From: PS1 clade bacterium
Lineage (GTDB): Bacteria; Pseudomonadota; Alphaproteobacteria; RS24
Length of the DNA stretch: 13,664 bases
Assembly: GCA_016779015.1 (NCBI GenBank)
Contig: JADHOK010000027.1
Location: 1-13,664 of the forward strand
Direction of reading: 5' to 3'
Shown here: positions 7,590 through 13,664 of the stretch, one piece after another
How positions within the stretch are numbered: the stretch's first letter is position 1
How the letters are laid out: each line of letters starts with the position of its first letter
Program-made: the position numbers and the translations under genes
The notes under the pieces: generated by a model
Databases searched by the model: none
What the model saw: the letters and a program-made list of their open reading frames with translations, nothing else
Told to the model about the DNA's origin: nothing

Positions 7590-8084
7590 ATGAGTAAGGC
7601 TAAAAACAGCGATTTTAACGATGCTATTGAGCTGATGTTTTTCGCTTATCGCGATTTTATCGCCGACCCGGATGTGATTTTGGAAGCGCATGGCTTTGGC
7701 CGGGCGCATCACCGCGTCTTGCATTTCGTGGCGGGTAATCCAGGCATTTCCATTGCCGACCTGTTGGATATTCTGCGCGTTACCAAGCAAAGCCTAGCAC
7801 GCGTATTGCGCGACCTTATCGATGCTGATTATATCGAGCAACGCATCGGCGCGCATGACCGCCGCAAAAGGCTGCTGCATTTGACCGCCAAAGGCTCTGC
7901 CCTGCACAGCAAGCTGATCGCGCCGCAAGAAAAACGCTTCAATCAGGTGCTGGGGGCAATTGGCCCGCAAGCTTTCGAGCAATGGAAGAAGACAATGCGG
8001 CTTGTCATCAATAGCGAAGACCGCGAAAATGTTGATAAGCTGATCGAACGGTCGCGGGATGCCCGCACCGAAACCGCTAATTGA
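7590..8084 (+). CDS. petP: MarR-family transcriptional regulator, PetP-like
   Basis: The 164-residue product is a winged-helix DNA-binding regulator. The recognition core spans about residues 40-100: HHRVLHFVAGNPGISIADLLDIL, then VTKQSLARVLRDLIDADYIEQ, then the wing DRRKRLLHLTAKG (90-102). Flanking helices probably dimerise the protein. The early helix FFAYRDFIADPDVILEAHGFGRAHH and the length resemble PetP of Rhodobacter, which like this gene is paired with an OmpR-type response regulator (PetR). The assignment is from remembered similarity plus gene order; plain MarR family is certain. The start is the only good ATG; its ribosome site (GAG at 7580-7582) is weak. The gene is followed after 16 bases by the response regulator. 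The divergent neighbour is ilvE, and a dyad between them is a likely target. No bc1 genes occur in the window, unlike the Rhodobacter arrangement. Confidence 0.82.
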   Translation: MSKAKNSDFNDAIELMFFAYRDFIADPDVILEAHGFGRAHHRVLHFVAGNPGISIADLLDILRVTKQSLARVLRDLIDADYIEQRIGAHDRRKRLLHLTAKGSALHSKLIAPQEKRFNQVLGAIGPQAFEQWKKTMRLVINSEDRENVDKLIERSRDARTETAN

Positions 8085-8100
8085 GGACGAAGTGCAGCGC

Positions 8101-8799
8101 ATGAGCCAGCCGGACGAAACCACACCGCATGTGCTGATTGTCGATGACGACACGCGTATCCGCGAATTGCTGCGGAAATATCTGTCGGATAATGGCTATC
8201 GCACATCGACCGCCGGTGACGCTTCCGAAGCGTATGAAAAAATGCAGGCCTTGGAATACGACCTTCTGGTGCTGGATATTATGATGCCGGGCATCACCGG
8301 ATTGGAGTTCACCGAAAAACTGCGCGCCGCCCAAAACGCCGTGCCGATTTTGCTGCTCACCGCGCTGGCTGAAACCGAGCAGCGCATTGAGGGCCTCGCC
8401 ATGGGGGCCGATGATTATCTGCCCAAACCGTTTGACCCGAAAGAATTACTATTGCGCGTGCAGAGCATATTGCGCCGCAGCGTCTCCGATGAGGCGGCGC
8501 TCGACCCGCCTGAAGAAGTGTCTTTTGGCGGTCATATTTTCCGCTATGAGCGCGGTGAACTGACCCGCGACGGGGCGCGCATCACCCTTACGACGCGCGA
8601 GATTGAAGTGCTGCGTTGCCTGACACAATCGCCCGGGCGCATTGTGACGCGCGCCGAACTGGCCGATGGCGAGGATATTTCCGAGCGCGCCATTGATGTG
8701 CAAATCAACCGCCTACGGCGCAAAATCGAGGCTGACCCGCGCGACCCGATTTATCTGCAAACCGTGCGCGGTGCCGGTTATGTGCTGAGGACGGATTAA
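8101..8799 (+). CDS. petR: OmpR-family response regulator, PetR-like
   Basis: The product has 232 residues: a receiver domain (about 10-122) and an OmpR-type winged-helix DNA-binding domain (about 132-230). Receiver residues are the acidic pair D15/D16 in VDDD, phospho-acceptor D59 in LDIMMPG, T87 in LLLTA and K109 in LPKPFDPKELL. The DNA-binding part has LTTREIEVLRCL, RAELADGEDISERAIDVQINRLRRKIE and VRGAGYVL. The receiver sequence resembles Rhodobacter PetR, a regulator linked to respiratory growth; this name is tentative. The start is uncertain. I use the ATG at 8101, but a GTG at 8092 sits 5 bases behind GAGG (8083-8086), a better ribosome site, and an in-frame ATG at 8059 overlaps the MarR gene. 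The choice changes only a few N-terminal residues. The kinase gene follows after 3 bases and is the evident partner. Confidence 0.9.
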   Translation: MSQPDETTPHVLIVDDDTRIRELLRKYLSDNGYRTSTAGDASEAYEKMQALEYDLLVLDIMMPGITGLEFTEKLRAAQNAVPILLLTALAETEQRIEGLAMGADDYLPKPFDPKELLLRVQSILRRSVSDEAALDPPEEVSFGGHIFRYERGELTRDGARITLTTREIEVLRCLTQSPGRIVTRAELADGEDISERAIDVQINRLRRKIEADPRDPIYLQTVRGAGYVLRTD

Positions 8800-8802
8800 A
8801 CC

Positions 8803-10140
8803 ATGTGGTTCTCGCCTGCCGCCTTTTTAAAAACCTATATGCCGACCGGACTGTTTCCGCGTTCGCTGCTGATTATCGTCATGCCGGTGGTGGTGACGCA
8901 AATTGTCGTGGCTTTCGTGTTTATGGAACGCCATTGGTCCACCGTCACCCAGCGCCTGTCGCGCGCCGTGGTGTCGGATATTTCTATGCTTGTCGATTTG
9001 CGGATGCGCGAGCAAGGCGGCGATGACGAATTGCTCAGCCAAATGGCCGGTGATGCGTTTTCCATGTCGGTCGCCTTCCTGCCCGGCGAAAGTCTGCCCA
9101 GTGCCAAAGAGACGCCGATTGTCGCGCTTTTGCACCAGTCGCTATCGCGCGAGCTGTCGCAGCAGGTCGGGCGTCCTTTCTGGATAGACACCCAGACTTA
9201 CGATAATTACGTCGATATTCGCGTGCTGCTGCCCGGCGAAGTGATGCGGGTGCTGGCGCAAAGAAAACGTGTTTACGCCACCAACACACATATTTTCATG
9301 ATTTGGATGGTAGGCACATCGGTCATTTTGCTGATGGTGTCGGGGGTGTTTCTACGCAATCAAATCCGGCCGATTCAGCGTCTCGCCGAAGCGGCGGAGG
9401 AATTCGGCAAAGGCCGGGATATGCCCAATTTCCGTCCCGCCGGAGCGACCGAGGTGCGAAGTGCCGCTGCCTCTTTCATCGAAATGCGCGACCGCATTGA
9501 GCGGCAGATCGAGCAACGCACCACCATGCTGGCCGGGGTGAGCCATGACTTGCGTACCCCCCTGACGCGATTGAAGCTGCAATTGGCAATGCTGCCCGAG
9601 GGGCCGGAGATTGAGGAGCTGAACACCGATATTTCCGAAATGGAAGATATGCTGGATGATTATCTGGCCTTCGCCCGTGGTTATCAGGGCGAGACGGCGA
9701 GCGAGTCGGCGCTGGAGCCGTTCCTCAAGCAAATCCACCACGACGCCGAGCGACGCTGGCCGAATGTGCAAATTCGCCTGACCGATACGCTGGCGCACGC
9801 CGTCTCGATCAAGCCCAATGCGTTCCGCCGCTGCCTCAATAATCTGGTCAATAATGCCTGCAATCATGCCGAGCTGGTTCATTTGGCCGCCAAGATTAAC
9901 GAGGCCGAAGACACCGTGACCATCTCGGTCGATGATAATGGCGTCGGTATTCCTGATAATAAGCTGGAAGAGGTGTTCCGCCCGTTCTACCGCCTCGATG
10001 ATGCGCGCAACGCGCAAACCGGCGGCACCGGCCTTGGCCTCGCCATTGCGCGCGATGTGGCGCGCGGCCATGGCGGCGATATCGTGCTGTCGCGCAGCGC
10101 GCTGGGCGGCTTGCGGGCCGAGATTACGCTTCCTGTTTAA
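8803..10140 (+). CDS. EnvZ-like sensor histidine kinase
   Basis: The 445-residue inner-membrane kinase should phosphorylate the response regulator encoded 3 bases upstream. Transmembrane segment 1 is at about 19-41 (SLLIIVMPVVVTQIVVAFVF). A periplasmic domain of about 120 residues follows, with no recognisable sensor fold. Segment 2 is at about 163-185. The HAMP linker covers about 186-238 (RPIQRLAEAAEEFGKG). The H-box LAGVSHDLRTPLTRLKL gives phospho-acceptor H248. The ATPase domain has the N-box NNLVNNACNHA (346-356), G1 DDNGVGIP (377-384), the F-box FRPFYRLDDARN and G2 GGTGLGLAIARDVA (407-420). All catalytic motifs look intact. The stimulus is unknown. The stop codon falls inside a 13-bp tandem duplication, which does not alter the protein. 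The gene converges on proC, 29 bases away, and no terminator hairpin is visible between them. Confidence 0.93.
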   Translation: MWFSPAAFLKTYMPTGLFPRSLLIIVMPVVVTQIVVAFVFMERHWSTVTQRLSRAVVSDISMLVDLRMREQGGDDELLSQMAGDAFSMSVAFLPGESLPSAKETPIVALLHQSLSRELSQQVGRPFWIDTQTYDNYVDIRVLLPGEVMRVLAQRKRVYATNTHIFMIWMVGTSVILLMVSGVFLRNQIRPIQRLAEAAEEFGKGRDMPNFRPAGATEVRSAAASFIEMRDRIERQIEQRTTMLAGVSHDLRTPLTRLKLQLAMLPEGPEIEELNTDISEMEDMLDDYLAFARGYQGETASESALEPFLKQIHHDAERRWPNVQIRLTDTLAHAVSIKPNAFRRCLNNLVNNACNHAELVHLAAKINEAEDTVTISVDDNGVGIPDNKLEEVFRPFYRLDDARNAQTGGTGLGLAIARDVARGHGGDIVLSRSALGGLRAEITLPV

Positions 10141-10159
10141 TCTGGCTGTTTAATCTGGC
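10134..10159 (+). repeat. 13-bp perfect tandem duplication across the kinase stop codon
   Basis: TGTTTAATCTGGC occurs twice back to back (10134-10146 and 10147-10159). The first copy contains the kinase TAA stop codon (10138-10140); the second lies wholly in the 29-base gap before the proC stop. The exact match suggests a recent slippage duplication. It leaves both reading frames intact. Confidence 0.9.
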
Positions 10160-10169
10160 AATTCAGGGC

Positions 10170-11054
10170 TTATTCATCGAGATTGCTGTTGCGGTCTTTT
10201 TCTTCGCCGCGTTTTGATAATTCACCGGCCCGCGCGGCCGCCGCTTGCGTGGCGCGGCGCATCAGGTCAACCAATGCGCCATTGTCGCCAATCAATACAT
10301 CCAAGGCTGCTTCCGTGGTGCCGCCGGGCGAAGTGACATTAACGCGCAATTGTAACGGGTCGCTATCGTCATGGCCCTCTTGCGGCTTTAGCATGGCCGC
10401 CGCGCCGATGACGGTTTGTTGCGCCAGCCGCTTGGCCAGTGCTTCTCCAAGGCCAAGATTGACGCCCGCCGCAGCCAGTGCCTCGGTCATGTGGAAGATA
10501 TAAGCCGGGCCGGAACCGGAGATGGCGGTTACCGCATCAATGGCTTTTTCGCTATCCAGCCAAACCGTTTGCCCGACCGCGCCGAGCAAGGCTTCGGCCA
10601 CTTGCTTTTGGCTGTCTTGTGTGCCGGTTGAGGCATAGAGCGCGGTTATCCCCTCACCAATCGCCGCCGGTGTGTTGGGCATGGTGCGGACAAAGCTCGC
10701 TTCCCCGCCCATAAGATCAGACATGGTGTTGACGGCAACCCCGGCCATGAGCGAGACGACCAGCGTCTCCGGCGTCGCCAGCAATGCCAAGGACGGCAAT
10801 GCCTCGACGGCGAGCTGCGGCTTAATCGCCAAAATAATGATATCGGGCTTGGCCGCCGCCAGCGCGTCTTCGTCGGGGTTTAGCTGCACGCCCAAGCCTT
10901 GCAATGCGCTGCCGGGGTTCGGCTCTTGCACATAAAACCGGTCGGCATCGAGACCGGCACCAAGCCAGCCTTGCAATAAAGCCGTGCCCATTTTGCCGCA
11001 GCCGACAAGCAGCAACGACTGGCCATCAAGCAATTCGGGGAGGGGCTTAGGCAT
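10170..11054 (-). CDS. proC: Pyrroline-5-carboxylate reductase ProC
   Basis: ProC reduces 1-pyrroline-5-carboxylate to proline with NAD(P)H, the last step of proline synthesis in the cytoplasm. The product has 294 residues, slightly longer than the usual 260-280 because of a polar C-terminal tail (KRGEEKDRNSNLDE) and a short N-terminal lead. The nucleotide-binding loop VGCGKMG (17-23) opens the Rossmann domain. MPNTPAAIGEG (125-135) and AISGSGPAYIFHMTEAL (178-193 region) are family motifs. The ProC signature is VTSPGGTTEAALDVL (240-254). I chose the start MPKPLPELL; the open frame runs 69 codons further, inside ybjN, and is not ProC-like. The start overlaps the end of ybjN by 8 bases, indicating translational coupling and a shared transcript. 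Confidence 0.95.
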   Translation of the reverse strand: MPKPLPELLDGQSLLLVGCGKMGTALLQGWLGAGLDADRFYVQEPNPGSALQGLGVQLNPDEDALAAAKPDIIILAIKPQLAVEALPSLALLATPETLVVSLMAGVAVNTMSDLMGGEASFVRTMPNTPAAIGEGITALYASTGTQDSQKQVAEALLGAVGQTVWLDSEKAIDAVTAISGSGPAYIFHMTEALAAAGVNLGLGEALAKRLAQQTVIGAAAMLKPQEGHDDSDPLQLRVNVTSPGGTTEAALDVLIGDNGALVDLMRRATQAAAARAGELSKRGEEKDRNSNLDE

Positions 11055-11541
11055 CACCGCGGGTTTCAAAAAGGCTGCTCTCAAGCGCCTGTTGCGGCGA
11101 ATGACCGGCCCAGATGAGGAATTGGAAAGCCGGAAAAAAGCGCTCGCAGGTCTCCAGCGCATGATTGATAAGCTCTTCGCACTGGCCTTCCGACAGGCCC
11201 TGCCCGCTGACAAACATGGTGTTGCGAAACAATATAGCGCCGTCACCTGACCAGATATCAAAATGGCCGAGCCAAAGCTGCTCGTTAATCAACGCCAGCA
11301 ATTCGTGCACATCATTACGCTTGCCTTTGGGCGCGCGCGTGTCGAGCACACTGGCCAGATGCAGGCCACCAAGGTCGGGCCGCCAGCTAATCGCCAGATG
11401 ATAGTCGCAATGGGCGCCGGAGACACAGACATTCATATCGTCCTCGGTGCCGCGCTCGAACGGCCATTCGCGCGAAGCGGCGAGACCCTCAATCAAATCA
11501 ATCGGGTGCTCGATATGCGCCTGCTGTGCGGCTGAACTCAT
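11047..11541 (-). CDS. YbjN-domain protein of unknown function
   Basis: The 164-residue protein belongs to the YbjN family, small soluble proteins described as putative sensory or stress regulators without a settled biochemical role. Visible features are the N-terminal segment HPIDLIEGLAASREWPFER (12-30), the central LAISWRPDLGGLHLAS (49-64), the helix ELLALINEQLWLGHFDIW (80-97), then LFRNTMFVSGQG and CERFFPAFQFLIW (132-144). There are no membrane segments or signal peptide. I chose the start MSSAAQQ, preceded by GGAGAGGG at normal spacing. The frame extends 44 codons further upstream, but that part has no family features and contains a perfect dyad. The stop overlaps proC, so the two form an operon. 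YbjN beside proC is, to my recollection, recurrent in Alphaproteobacteria. Confidence 0.85.
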   Translation of the reverse strand: MSSAAQQAHIEHPIDLIEGLAASREWPFERGTEDDMNVCVSGAHCDYHLAISWRPDLGGLHLASVLDTRAPKGKRNDVHELLALINEQLWLGHFDIWSGDGAILFRNTMFVSGQGLSEGQCEELINHALETCERFFPAFQFLIWAGHSPQQALESSLFETRGDA

Positions 11542-11710
11542 AGGGATGCCCTCTCCTTTGTCCTCCCGACAAATGTCGGAAGCGGCTGATACAAACGAGA
11601 GTGTCTGATTCACTGAGTCGTTAAAAGGGATAAAGCCGCGCAAACTCGGCATGATGATTTTATCCACGAGCAAAATCGCTACAGCGGCAACAGCCTACCA
11701 AAAGGCGCAG
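11542..11710. other. Intergenic region between ubiK and ybjN, both minus strand
   Basis: This 169-base gap must hold the ybjN-proC promoter unless ubiK reads through. I see no strong -35/-10 pair. TTGCCG with an 18-base spacer and TGGATA on the minus strand is the best weak candidate. It also contains the perfect dyad at 11566-11579. A 4-bp stem followed by ATTTT after ubiK is too weak to call a terminator. Confidence 0.4.
11566..11579. promoter_or_regulatory. Perfect 14-base dyad upstream of ybjN, role unknown
   Basis: CCGACA (11566-11571), two A bases, then TGTCGG (11574-11579) form a perfect inverted repeat. It sits 24 bases upstream of the ybjN ATG, next to its ribosome site. It has no T run on either side, so it is not an intrinsic terminator. 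It could be a repressor site or an RNA hairpin affecting ybjN-proC translation. Confidence 0.4.
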
Positions 11711-11956
11711 CTATTTCTTCTTTTTGAGCGCCTCTAGCTCGGCTTTCAGCGCTGCATTTTCTTCACGCGCAGCGACCGCCATGGCGCGCACCACTTCAAA
11801 TTCCTCGCGCGTTACCATGCCATTTTCGCTCATAATAGCGTCGAGGCGGGCGCGCATAGCTTGTTCAACTTCCTCGCGCACGCCTTGCGCGGCAATGCCC
11901 AAACCGGTGGCAAGACCGGTCAAATCGTCCAGCAATTTATCTTTGGCGTCTTTCAT
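11711..11956 (-). CDS. ubiK: UbiK-family (BMFP, YqiC-like) accessory factor
   Basis: The 81-residue protein matches the BMFP/UbiK family. UbiK of E. coli assists aerobic ubiquinone biosynthesis through UbiJ; the Brucella relative BMFP is a trimeric coiled coil with membrane-fusogenic activity. The order is typical: an N-terminal amphipathic helix (LLDDLTGLATGLGIAAQG, 8-25), a second helix REEVEQAMRARLDAIMS (27-43), the conserved junction MVTREEFEVV (47-56), and a C-terminal coiled coil (58-77) ending in a KKKK tail. The ribosome site is GAGGG, 6 bases from the ATG. The gene diverges from lgt, 94 bases away. Its partner genes are not in the window. Its link to respiration fits the NDUFAF7-like gene nearby. 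Confidence 0.85.
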   Translation of the reverse strand: MKDAKDKLLDDLTGLATGLGIAAQGVREEVEQAMRARLDAIMSENGMVTREEFEVVRAMAVAAREENAALKAELEALKKKK

Positions 11957-12002
11957 CTTCGACCCTCTTTGGCATGCAATGCGCCCAAATTGGCTTTGCC
12001 CG

Positions 12003-12011
12003 TGCTATAAT
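12003..12011 (+). promoter_or_regulatory. Extended -10 promoter for lgt
   Basis: TGCTATAAT is a perfect TATAAT preceded by TGn, the extended -10 form that can work without a strong -35. No good -35 lies 16-18 bases upstream. Initiation near 12018 would give a leader of about 33 bases before the lgt ATG. I could not find an equally good promoter for ubiK in the other direction. Confidence 0.6.
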
Positions 12012-12050
12012 GCAAGCAGATTTTGTCGCTAGAGAAAGACTGACTGTCCG

Positions 12051-12848
12051 ATGCCTTTTCCAAATATCGACCCGATTATTTTTGAGATTGGCCCGTTTGC
12101 GCTGCGTTGGTATGCGCTGGCTTATATGGTCGGCCTGTTTGGTGGCTGGCGCTATATGGTGCTGCTGACCGAGCGCCGCGCGCTATGGCCGCAAGGCACA
12201 CCGGCAACGCGGGCGCATATTGACGACTTGCTGTTATGGGTGACGCTGGGGGTGATTGTCGGTGGGCGTGTCGGCTATGTGCTGTTTTATAACGCGCCTT
12301 ATTATCTCGACAATCCGGCAGCCGCGCTGGCTGTTTGGCAAGGCGGCATGGCGTTTCACGGCGGTGCGCTTGGCGTCATTCTGGCGGCGATTTATTTCGC
12401 GCGCAAACACGCCATTCCGTTGCTGTCGCTGGGCGATATGGTGGCCATCACCGTGCCCTTGGGTCTGCTCTTGGGACGGCTGGCCAATTTCATCAATGGC
12501 GAATTATGGGGCCGCGTCACCGAGGCCCCTTGGGGGGTTGTATTTCCCGATGCCGGCCCGCTGCCGCGCCATCCGAGCCAGCTTTACGAGGCGGCATTGG
12601 AAGGCGCGCTGCTGCTCATCGCGCTCAACATACTCGCCTGGCGGTTCAAAGCTTTCGGCAAACCCGGCCTGCTGACCGGCCTGTTTCTCATCGGCTATGG
12701 CACGTCGCGCTTTTTGGTTGAGATGGTGCGCGAACCCGATGCGCATATCGGCTTTATTTTCAACTTCATCACCATGGGGCAAATATTATCGCTGCCGATG
12801 ATTTTGGCCGGAGCCGGTTTCGTTTACTGGGCCAATAAACAAAAATGA
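12051..12848 (+). CDS. lgt: Prolipoprotein diacylglyceryl transferase Lgt
   Basis: Lgt transfers diacylglycerol from phosphatidylglycerol to the lipobox cysteine of prolipoproteins, the first step of lipoprotein maturation in the inner membrane. The product has 265 residues with about seven hydrophobic segments. FALRWYALAYMVGL (16-29) opens the protein. H103 in AFHGG and R143 in GRLANFINGELWGR (142-155) line up with the E. coli essential residues H103 and R143. HPSQLYEAALEG (174-185) and FLVEMVREPD (221-230, containing R227) are the other conserved segments. The ribosome site before the ATG is weak (GAGA about 16 bases away), but no other start fits the family N-terminus. The TGA stop overlaps the ATG of the following methyltransferase gene, so the two are translationally coupled. 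Confidence 0.97.
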   Translation: MPFPNIDPIIFEIGPFALRWYALAYMVGLFGGWRYMVLLTERRALWPQGTPATRAHIDDLLLWVTLGVIVGGRVGYVLFYNAPYYLDNPAAALAVWQGGMAFHGGALGVILAAIYFARKHAIPLLSLGDMVAITVPLGLLLGRLANFINGELWGRVTEAPWGVVFPDAGPLPRHPSQLYEAALEGALLLIALNILAWRFKAFGKPGLLTGLFLIGYGTSRFLVEMVREPDAHIGFIFNFITMGQILSLPMILAGAGFVYWANKQK

Positions 12849-13664
12849 CGCCGCTGAAAAAACGCCTGCTTGCCGAGATTGCAGCCAATGGGCCGATGCG
12901 ATTGGCCGATTATATGCAGCGTGCGCTGACCGACTCCGAGCACGGCTATTACATGCAGCGCCGCCCTTTCGGCCAAAGCGGGGCCGATGGCGGCGACTTT
13001 ATCACCGCGCCTGAGGTGAGCCAGATGTTTGGCGAATTGGTCGGCGCGTGGCTGGCTGATTTATGGCAGCGCATGGGGCAACCGGCACCGTTTTGTCTGG
13101 CCGAATTGGGGCCGGGGCGCGGCACGCTGATGGCCGATATTCTGCGCGCCGCGACCGTGCTACCGGCGTTTCCAGAAGCGGCGCAAGTGCACTTTGTCGA
13201 GACCAGCGCCGCCTTGCGCGCTAGCCAAAAACAAGCTGTGCCAAACGCCACATGGCACGATGATATCAGCACCCTGCCGCCGTTGCCGACGCTGATGGTG
13301 GCCAATGAGTTTTTCGACGCCCTGCCGATACAGCAATACAAAAAAACCCCCGATGGATGGGCGCCGATTGTCGTCGCCGCCGGCGATGACACATTATCGC
13401 TGAGTACTGGTGCCGCCGAAACAACACCGTTCTCGGATGCGCTGACCGCCTGTCTGCCCGAAAAAATCGCCACCGGTGCGATTGTTGAAAGCGCGCCTGC
13501 CGTCGAAGCGGCGATGCAATGCGCGGCGCAGCATATTGCGGCGCATGGCGGGGCGGCGCTGCTGATCGATTACGGCCATAGCGAACCGGCATGCGGCGAC
13601 AGCTTTCAGGCGATGCGCGGACACAGCTTTGTTGACCCTTTGGCCGAGCCGGGACTGGCCGACT
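12845..13664 (+). CDS. NDUFAF7/MidA-family SAM methyltransferase, 3' end cut off by window
   Basis: The frame is open for 273 codons to the window edge; full-length family members have about 350-400 residues, so roughly the last quarter is missing. The mitochondrial homologue NDUFAF7 symmetrically dimethylates an arginine of a complex I subunit during assembly; the bacterial role is inferred from this. Family features are LADYMQRALTDSEHGYYMQR (20-39), GDFITAPEVSQMFGELVGAW (50-69), SAM motif I LAELGPGRGTLMADIL (85-100), VHFVETSAALRASQ, ANEFFDALPIQQY and LLIDYGH. It begins inside the lgt stop codon (ATGA overlap). In related genomes a PgeF/YfiH-type gene often follows, which could be checked past the edge. 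Confidence 0.92.
   Translation, partial: MTPLKKRLLAEIAANGPMRLADYMQRALTDSEHGYYMQRRPFGQSGADGGDFITAPEVSQMFGELVGAWLADLWQRMGQPAPFCLAELGPGRGTLMADILRAATVLPAFPEAAQVHFVETSAALRASQKQAVPNATWHDDISTLPPLPTLMVANEFFDALPIQQYKKTPDGWAPIVVAAGDDTLSLSTGAAETTPFSDALTACLPEKIATGAIVESAPAVEAAMQCAAQHIAAHGGAALLIDYGHSEPACGDSFQAMRGHSFVDPLAEPGLAD

Noticed and set aside
9352..10071. 239-codon open frame antisense to the histidine kinase
   Set aside because: The kinase motifs on the plus strand are complete; the antisense frame has no recognisable domain and is expected in GC-rich coding DNA.
11055..11261. Extension of the proC frame by 69 codons upstream
   Set aside because: It overlaps ybjN in another frame and lacks ProC features; the Rossmann domain starts just after 11054.
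12845..13664. Minus-strand frames of 174, 108 and 76 codons near the right end
   Set aside because: They are antisense to the NDUFAF7-type gene, whose family motifs are clear.
1..13664. Mobile elements, CRISPR arrays, tRNA or rRNA genes
   Set aside because: I found no terminal repeats, spaced direct repeats, cloverleaf or rRNA-like sequence by eye.

Overview
The window reads as ordinary chromosome from an Alphaproteobacterium. It is GC-rich and densely packed. The evidence for this class is an imuA-imuB-dnaE2 cassette preceded by a GTTC-N7-GTTC LexA box, a MarR/OmpR pair resembling Rhodobacter PetP/PetR, a ybjN-proC pair beside ubiK, and an lgt gene overlapping an NDUFAF7/MidA-type methyltransferase. 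I cannot place it below class level. I see no insertion sequence, phage gene, CRISPR array, rRNA or tRNA.

Layout. Positions 74-5844 (minus strand) hold the SOS mutasome operon, transcribed imuA, imuB, dnaE2. A TTGACT-N17-TAGAAC promoter overlaps the LexA box at 5861-5875. Upstream on the same strand are a METTL7-like SAM methyltransferase (5920-6540) and the branched-chain aminotransferase ilvE (6603-7472). A 117-base divergent region (7473-7589) carries two promoter candidates facing each other and a perfect 18-bp dyad. It separates ilvE from a plus-strand operon of MarR regulator, OmpR-type response regulator and EnvZ-like histidine kinase (7590-10140). This operon converges on proC (10170-11054), which is cotranscribed behind a ybjN-family gene (11047-11541) with an 8-base overlap. 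The small gene ubiK (11711-11956) lies on the same strand and diverges from lgt (12051-12848). The lgt stop codon overlaps the start of the methyltransferase that runs off the right edge (12845-13664+).

How the genes work together. imuA, imuB and dnaE2 form one DNA-damage-inducible translesion synthesis module. The MarR regulator, response regulator and kinase form a sensing and regulatory operon whose own control region is shared with ilvE, suggesting a link between that regulator and amino-acid metabolism. proC (proline synthesis), ubiK (ubiquinone biosynthesis accessory factor), lgt (lipoprotein lipidation) and the NDUFAF7-like gene (complex I assembly in mitochondria) are housekeeping or respiratory functions.

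I found no convincing wholly new system. The best leads are regulatory: the LexA-overlapped mutasome promoter, the shared dyad between ilvE and the MarR gene, and an exact 13-bp tandem duplication across the histidine kinase stop codon.
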